Assembly (NCBI GenBank): GCA_964383715.1
Contig: CAYLHU010000018.1
Coordinates: 1-10,209 of the forward strand
DNA length: 10,209 nucleotides
DNA from: CAYLHU01 sp964383715
GTDB lineage: Bacteria; Patescibacteriota; Minisyncoccia; Minisyncoccales; CG1-02-41-26
Reading direction: 5' to 3'
Part shown: piece after piece, positions 1 through 4,520 of the stretch
How the letters are laid out: every line of letters starts with the position of its first letter
Position numbering within the stretch: the first letter of the stretch is position 1
The notes under the pieces: model-generated
Told to the model about the DNA's origin: nothing
Databases searched by the model: none
The model's input: only the letters and a program-made list of their open reading frames with translations
Program-made: the position numbers and the translations under genes

Positions 1-1
1 G

Positions 2-85
2 TGCCCAGGGCGGGACTTGAACCCGCACGCCCATAAAGAGCACGGCTCCTCAAGCCGCCGCGGTTACCAATTACGCCACCTGGGC
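2..85 (-). tRNA. tRNA-Leu, anticodon GAG
   Basis: Read on the minus strand, this folds as a class II tRNA. The 7-bp acceptor stem pairs GCCCAGG with CCTGGGC and has discriminator A at base 2. The anticodon stem has the loop TTGAGGA, with anticodon GAG at 49-51. There is a long variable arm (GCTC/GGGC around TTTAT) and a perfect T-arm (GCGGG, loop TTCAAGT, CCCGC). The long variable arm and GAG identify a leucine tRNA that reads CUC/CUU codons. Base 1 gives the first C after the discriminator; whether CCA is encoded lies outside the window. The first 15 tRNA nucleotides are also the last four codons and the stop of rplS. Confidence 0.95.
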
Positions 86-496
86 ATTGCTATCTTTTTC
101 TTTCTTAACCGCTATCTTTTTTAAGCGGGCACTCTTGCCAGTTCTTTCCCTTAAATAATAAAGTTTTGCCCGCCTCACCTTTGAATGAGAAACAACTTCT
201 ATCTTCTCAATACTCGGCGAATGTAAAGGGAAAATTCTTTCCACCCCGACATCTCCGACCATTTTTCTGACCGTTATTGTGGCATTCAGTCCCTTTCCGT
301 GCTTCCTTGCCAAAACAACTCCTTCAAAAACCTGAATTCTTTCTTTTGCCTCTTCTTTTTTCTTGGCTGTTTTCCCTTTCCCCTTAACGAGCGTTTCCTT
401 AACTTTTTGATAAACCTTAATCGTATCTCCCGGTTTTATCCCCGGCAGGTTTTCTTTCAAAAATGGTTTTAAAAAATTTTTGATTTCTTTTGTCAT
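71..496 (-). CDS. rplS: 50S ribosomal protein L19
   Basis: This encodes bacterial ribosomal protein bL19, a large-subunit protein at the 30S/50S interface. It is 141 aa, against about 115 in E. coli. Family blocks are clear: PGIKPGDTIKVYQKV (about 19-33), the core RIQVFEGVVLARKHGKGLNA, the GVERIFPLHSP block, and KVRRAKLYYLRERTGKSARLK. Extra length comes from a Lys/Glu-rich insertion (about residues 36-52) before RIQVFEG and a basic tail of about 15 residues. The ATG at 494-496 (MTKEIKNFL) is chosen because it matches the family start. The frame stays open further upstream, but only through a repeat and the tRNA-Arg gene. No Shine-Dalgarno site precedes it: the bases just upstream are ATTGACTTT, ending a two-hairpin element. 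The stop TAA (71-73) falls within tRNA-Leu. It is probably co-transcribed with tRNA-Arg and tRNA-Leu. Confidence 0.95.
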   Translation of the reverse strand: MTKEIKNFLKPFLKENLPGIKPGDTIKVYQKVKETLVKGKGKTAKKKEEAKERIQVFEGVVLARKHGKGLNATITVRKMVGDVGVERIFPLHSPSIEKIEVVSHSKVRRAKLYYLRERTGKSARLKKIAVKKEKDSNAQVA

Positions 497-500
497 AAAG

Positions 501-556
501 TCAATGAAGGCTTCGCCTTCTTTTCCACCTTCGCTTTCGCTTGGCGAAAGCTCGGT
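501..556 (-). repeat. Two-hairpin element, copy A (rplS leader)
   Basis: Reading the minus strand: ACCGA (556-552), hairpin 1 GCTTTCGC-CAA-GCGAAAGC (551-533), linker GAAGGTGGAAAA (532-521), hairpin 2 GAAGGC-GAA-GCCTTC (520-506), then ATTGAC, four bases before the rplS ATG. It shares its layout, the ACCGA start and the linker with the copies at 1479-1530 and 3195-3250. Hairpin 2 is shorter here (6 bp). The element fills the 3' half of the tRNA-Arg to rplS gap and would lie in the L19 mRNA leader. The rest of that gap (557-594) is AT-rich with nothing recognisable. Whether it regulates L19 is unknown. Confidence 0.7.
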
Positions 557-594
557 ATATAAATAACTTAACTTAATATCTCTCCAAAGTAAAG

Positions 595-666
595 TGCCCC
601 CGAGAGGATTCGAACCTCTATCACAGGCTCCGCAAGCCAGCATTCTATCCGTTGAACTACGAGGGC
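595..666 (-). tRNA. tRNA-Arg, anticodon GCG
   Basis: A 72-nt class I tRNA on the minus strand. The acceptor stem pairs GCCCTCG with CGGGGGC (one U-G wobble), with discriminator A. The D-arm is GTTC/GAAT with loop AACGGATA, whose GGATA part is arginine-like. The anticodon loop is TTGCGGA with GCG at 631-633. The variable region is 4 nt and the T-arm is AGAGG, loop TTCGAAT, CCTCT. GCG pairs with CGC (and CGU by wobble), so the identity is arginine. The anticodon stem CTGGC/GCCTG carries a U28-U42 mismatch. The bases after the discriminator are CTT, so CCA is not encoded and must be added. It heads the tRNA-Arg, rplS, tRNA-Leu cluster. Confidence 0.93.
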
Positions 667-681
667 TTAGCTCTATTCTTT

Positions 682-710
682 TTTTTACCACAAAATTTGC
701 CAAATTTCAA
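682..710 (-). promoter_or_regulatory. Candidate promoter for tRNA-Arg / rplS
   Basis: On the minus strand, TTGAAA (710-705) is followed after 17 bases by TAAAAA (687-682), with TGG directly before it as an extended -10. The tRNA 5' end is 15 bases downstream of the -10. The -10 matches the consensus at only 4 of 6 positions, so this is a weak call. Confidence 0.35.
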
Positions 711-725
711 TTTTAAAACTACAAT
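697..725 (+). promoter_or_regulatory. Candidate sigma-70-type promoter for iorA
   Basis: TTGCCA (697-702), a 17-base spacer and TACAAT (720-725) give 5 of 6 consensus matches at both hexamers. Transcription would start near 732, only about 3 bases before the iorA ATG at 735, so the mRNA would be leaderless or nearly so. That fits the lack of any Shine-Dalgarno site. It overlaps the opposing tRNA-Arg promoter candidate. Confidence 0.6.
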
Positions 726-734
726 AAGAATACT

Positions 735-2474
735 ATGGAAAACATTTTAAGAAAAACAGGAAAAACAATTCTCTTGGGGAATGAAGCAATTGTTCGAGGA
801 GCTTTGGAATCTGGCGTCCAATTTGTTTCAACTTACCCCGGCACTCCGGCTTCAGAAATCGGCGACAGTTTTTCAAATATATTAAAATCAAAGAAAGGGG
901 ATTTTTATTTTGAATACAGCGTTAATGAAAAAGTCGCTTTGGAAGCTGGAATCGGAGCCAGTTTTTCCAATTTAAAAACATTAGTAGCGATGAAAAACTT
1001 TGGTCTTAATGTCGCCTCTGATAGTCTATTGCCATTTTGCTATACGGGAACCCAAGGACCGACTGTTATTGTTGTTGCCGACGATCCCTCCTGCTACAGC
1101 TCGGCTCAATCAGAAGAAAACTCCCGAGCCTTTGCTCAATTAGCCCATATGCCTATTTTAGAACCGGCCGACCCTCAAGAGTGTAAGGATTTTGTCGGAG
1201 TTGCTTTTCAAGTTTCTCAAAAATATAAAATCCCGGTTATGGTCCGACTAACAACCAGAGTCGCTCACCAAAGAGCAGTTGTTCAACTAAAAAAAATATC
1301 CGCTATCAAAAAAGAGGGGATATTTATTGAAAATAAAAATCAATTCGTAACAATGCCTCCCCGGGTCTTAGAAATGAAAAAAGAACTTCTCGCTAAAATA
1401 GATAAAATAAAAAATGAGGTTTCGGAAAAATCATTTCTTAATAAAATCCAAAACCAAAGATCCAAATTAAATTCAAAAACCGAGTTTTCACAGGGTGAAA
1501 ACGAAGGTGAAGATGAGACAAAGTCTCATCGCTTTCAAAATTCAAAAGTCGGCATCATCACCTCTGGAATATCATACTTATACACGATTGAGTCCCTAAA
1601 AGAATTAAGCTTAGATATTCCTGTTTTAAAGTTAGGATTCTTTCATCCCTTACCAGAAGAAAAAATTAAAAAGTTTATTGGCTCACCAGTTACTGGATTA
1701 AAAAAGGTCTTAGTTATTGAGGAGTTAGAGCCATATTTAGAAAGAGAAGTTGAACGATTGGCTAAAAATACTAATCCTAAAATCCAAATTTTCGGTAAAA
1801 ATTATCTATCAGAAATAGGAGAATTAAAAACAGAAAATATAATTCCTCTCCTTGCTAAAATTACTGGAAAGAAAATTAAAAAAAATAAAAACATTGAAAT
1901 TGATCCAATAAAACATCTCCCAAGGTTTTGCTCGGGCTGTCCTTATTGGAATGTTTTTAATGGAATAAAAAAAGCAACTACTAAATATAAAAATATTATC
2001 TTTGGCGGAGACATTGGTTGCTATATGATGGCTGCAACTTGCTTTGATAGTTTTTATGATTATCTTTCTTGTATGGGTTCCTCTATTGGAATTGGGCATG
2101 GTATTGCCAAGGCAACTAATGGCAAAAAACAAAAAATTATTTCTTTTATCGGCGATTCTACCTTTTTTCATTCTGGAATCCCAGCTCTAATAAATTGTGT
2201 TCACAATGAGTCCGATATCTTATTGATAATATTGGATAATCAAATTACAGCTATGACTGGACACCAGCCCCACCCCGGAATAAAAAATGGAAAACCAAGA
2301 ATAAAAATTGAAAATATTATTAAAGCATTGGAAATAAAAAATTGGAAAAAAATAGATCCCTTGAAAAATTATAATGATTTTATTAAAACAGCTGAAAAAT
2401 TCTTAGACCAAAAAGGTGTCTCGGTTATTATCGCCAGTCATCCTTGTTGGCTTTACTATGGTAAGAAAAAATAA
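735..2474 (+). CDS. iorA: Indolepyruvate:ferredoxin oxidoreductase alpha subunit (lacks ferredoxin domain)
   Basis: This is the TPP-binding large subunit of a 2-oxoacid:ferredoxin oxidoreductase, which oxidatively decarboxylates aryl 2-oxoacids such as indolepyruvate to acyl-CoA, with electrons passing to ferredoxin in the cytoplasm. It has 579 residues. The N-terminal pyrimidine-type domain includes LLGNEAIVRGALESGV (about 13-28) and STYPGTPASEIG. A middle domain starts at KVGIITSGISY (271-281). The TPP domain has CSGCPYW (399-405), GGDIGCY (424-430) and the TPP motif from GDS (473-475) to LDN (500-502). The usual C-terminal 2x[4Fe-4S] ferredoxin domain is missing: the protein ends shortly after SHPCWLYYG. 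Residues about 238-270 are an extra insertion containing the two-hairpin repeat. Substrate choice within the family cannot be settled from sequence. iorB overlaps its 3' end by 17 bases. Confidence 0.88.
   Translation: MENILRKTGKTILLGNEAIVRGALESGVQFVSTYPGTPASEIGDSFSNILKSKKGDFYFEYSVNEKVALEAGIGASFSNLKTLVAMKNFGLNVASDSLLPFCYTGTQGPTVIVVADDPSCYSSAQSEENSRAFAQLAHMPILEPADPQECKDFVGVAFQVSQKYKIPVMVRLTTRVAHQRAVVQLKKISAIKKEGIFIENKNQFVTMPPRVLEMKKELLAKIDKIKNEVSEKSFLNKIQNQRSKLNSKTEFSQGENEGEDETKSHRFQNSKVGIITSGISYLYTIESLKELSLDIPVLKLGFFHPLPEEKIKKFIGSPVTGLKKVLVIEELEPYLEREVERLAKNTNPKIQIFGKNYLSEIGELKTENIIPLLAKITGKKIKKNKNIEIDPIKHLPRFCSGCPYWNVFNGIKKATTKYKNIIFGGDIGCYMMAATCFDSFYDYLSCMGSSIGIGHGIAKATNGKKQKIISFIGDSTFFHSGIPALINCVHNESDILLIILDNQITAMTGHQPHPGIKNGKPRIKIENIIKALEIKNWKKIDPLKNYNDFIKTAEKFLDQKGVSVIIASHPCWLYYGKKK
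1479..1530 (+). repeat. Two-hairpin element, copy B (inside iorA)
   Basis: ACCGA (1479-1483), hairpin 1 GTTTTCAC-AGG-GTGAAAAC (1484-1502), linker GAAGGTGAA (1503-1511) and hairpin 2 GATGAGAC-AAA-GTCTCATC (1512-1530). Both stems are perfect 8-bp arms with 3-base loops. It lies in frame in iorA, encoding roughly residues 249-265 (TEFSQGENEGEDETKSH). AT-rich sequence with repeated TCCAAA/TTCAAA-like units flanks it on both sides (about 1447-1478 and 1531-1547), and the whole block sits at a variable loop of IorA. Confidence 0.75.
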
Positions 2475-3036
2475 AAATTTTAATATTATAGTTGCTGGAG
2501 TTGGAGGACAAGGACTAATAAGCTTAGCCAAAATAATTGCCGAGAGTGCTTTTAGTTCTGGCTATGACATTAAAACATCTGAACTCCACGGCTTAAGTCA
2601 AAGAGGTGGTTCAGTTAAAATCAATATCCGTTTTGGTCAAAAAATTTATTCCCCCCTTGTCCTTAAGGGAAAAGCGGATTTAATTATTGTTTTAGAAAGC
2701 CAAGAAACCTTATCCAATATTTATTTCTCTTCAGCAAAGACCAATTTTTTAATAAACAATGAACAAACTCCAACTTTAGGAAAAACTATTTCCGAAAAAA
2801 AATTAGTTAAGGAAATGAAAATATTTAGTAATAATTTTGAATTGGTTTCGGCTGGAGAAACTTGTCAAAAAGAATTAAAAACATCAGCCCCAACTGGGAT
2901 ATTCCTCTTGTCTCTCGCTCTTCAAAAAAAATTATTACCCCTATCAGAAAAATCAATTTTAAAAGCAATAAAAAAAATACTCCCCAAAAAGTATTGGGAA
3001 GTAAATCTCAAAGCGTTTGAGCTATCAAAAAAATAA
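2458..3036 (+). CDS. iorB: Indolepyruvate:ferredoxin oxidoreductase beta subunit
   Basis: This is the gamma-type (POR/KFOR gamma-fold) small subunit, which pairs with IorA to form the 2-oxoacid oxidoreductase. It has 192 residues, close to the usual size for IorB. The N-terminal IIVAGVGGQGLISLAKI (10-26) is the glycine-rich motif of the fold, and SELHGLSQRGGSVK (41-54) is the characteristic second block. APTGIFLLSLALQKKLLP lies near the C-terminus. The ATG at 2458 puts the Gly-rich strand about ten residues from the start, as usual. An upstream in-frame ATG at 2416 would add 14 residues read from the iorA 3' end and is less likely. The 17-base overlap with iorA suggests translational coupling; no Shine-Dalgarno site is visible. 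Confidence 0.9.
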   Translation: MVRKNKNFNIIVAGVGGQGLISLAKIIAESAFSSGYDIKTSELHGLSQRGGSVKINIRFGQKIYSPLVLKGKADLIIVLESQETLSNIYFSSAKTNFLINNEQTPTLGKTISEKKLVKEMKIFSNNFELVSAGETCQKELKTSAPTGIFLLSLALQKKLLPLSEKSILKAIKKILPKKYWEVNLKAFELSKK

Positions 3037-3061
3037 TCTTTCGGGGCACTGGGACTAGAAC

Positions 3062-3094
3062 ACCGAATCTCCGCAAAGCGGAGATGAGGTAGAA
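3062..3094 (+). repeat. Two-hairpin element, copy C, left contig end
   Basis: ACCGA (with its A at 3062), hairpin 1 ATCTCCGC-AAA-GCGGAGAT (3067-3085) and linker GAGGTAGAA (3086-3094), cut off by the N-run just before hairpin 2 would begin. The same 33 bases start the right contig at 3195, so this is probably one copy seen twice across an assembly break, though a real tandem pair is possible. Confidence 0.75.
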
Positions 3095-3194
3095 NNNNNN
3101 NNNNNNNNNNNNNNNNNNNNNNNNNNNNNNNNNNNNNNNNNNNNNNNNNNNNNNNNNNNNNNNNNNNNNNNNNNNNNNNNNNNNNNNNNNNNNN
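3095..3194. other. Assembly gap (100 N) in iorB-mnmA spacer
   Basis: Exactly 100 N, the conventional length for a gap of unknown size. The contigs on each side carry the same 33 bases (3062-3094 and 3195-3227), so the true gap may be zero, with contig ends overlapping by 33 bases. The gene-free stretch 3037-3359 otherwise holds the two-hairpin element, a direct repeat of GTTCTCTTTGA (3239-3249 and 3259-3269), two inverted repeats and the mnmA promoter candidate. No clear terminator for iorB is visible. Confidence 0.95.
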
Positions 3195-3250
3195 ACCGAA
3201 TCTCCGCAAAGCGGAGATGAGGTAGAAAAGAGAACGGAGTTCTCTTTGAC
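3195..3250 (+). repeat. Two-hairpin element, copy C, right contig
   Basis: ACCGA (3196-3200 when the shared A is counted in the arm), hairpin 1 ATCTCCGC-AAA-GCGGAGAT (3200-3218), linker GAGGTAGAA (3219-3227), hairpin 2 AAGAGAAC-GGA-GTTCTCTT (3228-3246) and then TGAC. Hairpin 2 can extend to 9 bp. TTTGACTATG follows it, resembling the ATTGACTTTATG that ends copy A, where that ATG starts rplS. Here the reading frame through the element is open but ends at a TGA at 3267-3269. Confidence 0.75.
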
Positions 3251-3290
3251 TATGCCCTGTTCTCTTTGATTTTAGCAAAATTATTTTTTA

Positions 3291-3318
3291 AGTCAATTGA
3301 CTCTGACGATTGTCAGGG
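3291..3318 (+). promoter_or_regulatory. Adjacent inverted repeats upstream of mnmA (operator-like)
   Basis: AGTCAATTGACT (3291-3302) is a perfect 12-base palindrome. It runs straight into CTCTGAC-GATT-GTCAGGG (3301-3318), a 7-bp inverted repeat with one G-T pair. Together they cover the -35 and part of the spacer of the mnmA promoter candidate, so a repressor or RNA-hairpin role is possible but unproven. Confidence 0.4.
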
Positions 3319-3326
3319 TTTATTAT
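3297..3326 (+). promoter_or_regulatory. Candidate promoter for mnmA
   Basis: TTGACT (3297-3302), an 18-base spacer and TATTAT (3321-3326), each 5 of 6 to consensus. The predicted start is near 3333, giving a leader of about 27 bases before the ATG at 3360. The region is AT-rich, so chance matches are likely. Confidence 0.4.
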
Positions 3327-3359
3327 AAATTATTAGTTATCAATTATTATTTATTTATA

Positions 3360-4481
3360 ATGAAAAAGAAAAAAGTTATCGTCGCTATGTCTGGAGGAAT
3401 TGATTCGTCGGTCGCCGCCGCTCTTTTAAAAAAGAGAGGTTTTCAAGTCGAGGGAGTTTTTATGAAACTTTCCCCCGTCAGCCCGGAGAACGAAGAAAAT
3501 CAAGTTCGACAAATTTGTAATTTTTTAGAAATTCCTTTTCGAGTTTTAGACCTCAGAAAAGAATTTAAAAATAAAATAATCAATTCTTTTATCGAAGATT
3601 ACAAAAAAGGACTAACGCCTAATCCCTGTGTTGTTTGTAATAAAGAAATAAAGTTTGGACTTTCCTTAAACGATGTCCTAAGCAAAAATGATGTCCTAAT
3701 GGCCACCGGACATTATATCCGCCTACGGCGGAAAAATCTAAATTCTAAAAAACAAATTGCAAACAAGCTCCAAATCCAAAATTATAAACTTTTGAGAGGA
3801 AAAGATAAGACCAAGGACCAATCATATTTCCTGTGGACACTAAGCCAAAACCAGCTTGAAAAAACTATTTTCCCACTTGGGAAATACACAAAAAAACAGG
3901 TTAGAAAAATGGCTAAAAAATTTAAAATTCCTTTTTTAAATAGACCCGAATCACAAGAAATTTGTTTTGTCAAAGAATCTCTAAATGAGTTTTTGGCTCA
4001 AAAAATTGAAACCAAAAGGGGGAATATCCTCAACCCCAAAGGAGAAGTCATAGGTCAACATCAAGGGCTTCACTTCTATACCATTGGTCAAAGAAAAGGA
4101 ATAGAGTTAGATAAAAACTTTAATTCTTTGGGTGATTATAAAAATACAAAAAGACATCCTTGGTATGTCGTAGATAAAGATATTGAAAACAATAACCTTA
4201 TAGTGAGCCGGGATAATAACGACTTAATAAAAAAAGAGTTTATAGTTAATAATGTCAATTTTATATCTGGGAAAGAAATGGTAAAAAACTTTAGGGCCCG
4301 AACAAAAATAAGATATGGTTTTCTTCACAAATCAAACAAATCAAAAATTTTCCCTTTGGGGCAAAACCGATTTAAAGTTATTTTCAAAAAACCTCAACGA
4401 GCAATTACCCCCGGTCAATCAGCTGTTTTTTACAGAGGGAGAAAATTATTAGGAGGAGGTATTATTGAAAAAATAGCTTGA
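3360..4481 (+). CDS. mnmA: tRNA-specific 2-thiouridylase MnmA
   Basis: MnmA adenylates and thiolates U34 in tRNA-Lys, -Glu and -Gln, using sulfur relayed from a cysteine desulfurase. The product has 373 residues, normal for the family. The PP-loop ATP pyrophosphatase motif SGGIDSS is at 11-17. The first catalytic cysteine is C93 in NPCVVCNKEIKFG. ATGHY is at 115-119, GKDKTKDQSYFL at 147-158, and the second catalytic cysteine is C202 in QEICFV. HFYTIGQRKG (238-247) and a C-terminal barrel ending in TPGQSAVFY follow. The ATG at 3360 is chosen because MKKKKVIVAMSGG matches family N-termini; the 21 in-frame residues upstream do not. Residues about 121-142 form an extra basic stretch over a hairpin and AT-rich repeats. 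No Shine-Dalgarno site is visible. Stop is TGA. Confidence 0.95.
   Translation: MKKKKVIVAMSGGIDSSVAAALLKKRGFQVEGVFMKLSPVSPENEENQVRQICNFLEIPFRVLDLRKEFKNKIINSFIEDYKKGLTPNPCVVCNKEIKFGLSLNDVLSKNDVLMATGHYIRLRRKNLNSKKQIANKLQIQNYKLLRGKDKTKDQSYFLWTLSQNQLEKTIFPLGKYTKKQVRKMAKKFKIPFLNRPESQEICFVKESLNEFLAQKIETKRGNILNPKGEVIGQHQGLHFYTIGQRKGIELDKNFNSLGDYKNTKRHPWYVVDKDIENNNLIVSRDNNDLIKKEFIVNNVNFISGKEMVKNFRARTKIRYGFLHKSNKSKIFPLGQNRFKVIFKKPQRAITPGQSAVFYRGRKLLGGGIIEKIA
3718..3792 (+). repeat. Hairpin plus AT-rich microrepeats within mnmA
   Basis: TCCGCC-TAC-GGCGGA (3718-3732) is a perfect 6-bp stem with a 3-base loop. It is followed by degenerate units such as AAATCTAAATTCTAAA and CTCCAAATCCAAAA. It encodes the extra residues after ATGHYIR, where typical MnmA proteins have a shorter loop. 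The same combination of TCCAAA-type units and short-loop hairpins occurs in the iorA insertion, suggesting a related origin. Confidence 0.45.
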
Positions 4482-4520
4482 AAGAATTAAAATAAAAAAG
4501 TAATTGCGAAAAATAAAAAT

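Noticed and set aside
497..703. An N-terminal extension of L19 in the same open frame
   Set aside because: The extra frame runs through tRNA-Arg and the repeat; family members start at the MTKE-type N-terminus, so it is an open frame by chance or because the element lacks stops.
3062..3250. A CRISPR array, suggested by repeated 33-base units
   Set aside because: Only two identical units exist and they flank an N-run; they look like overlapping contig ends, and no cas genes are present.
3041..3260. A complete tRNA on the minus strand around copy C
   Set aside because: CAGGGCA and TGCCCCG could make an acceptor stem, but the T-stem does not pair, the anticodon-like loop lacks U33 and the length is wrong.
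3195..3269. A short coding gene from the open frame through copy C
   Set aside because: There is no start codon before the element on the right contig, an in-frame TAG occurs at 3056-3058 on the left, and the frame ends at TGA 3267-3269.
2922..3278. A minus-strand reading frame across the first gap
   Set aside because: It includes 100 unknown bases, covers the iorB 3' end and the repeat, and shows no protein family signal.
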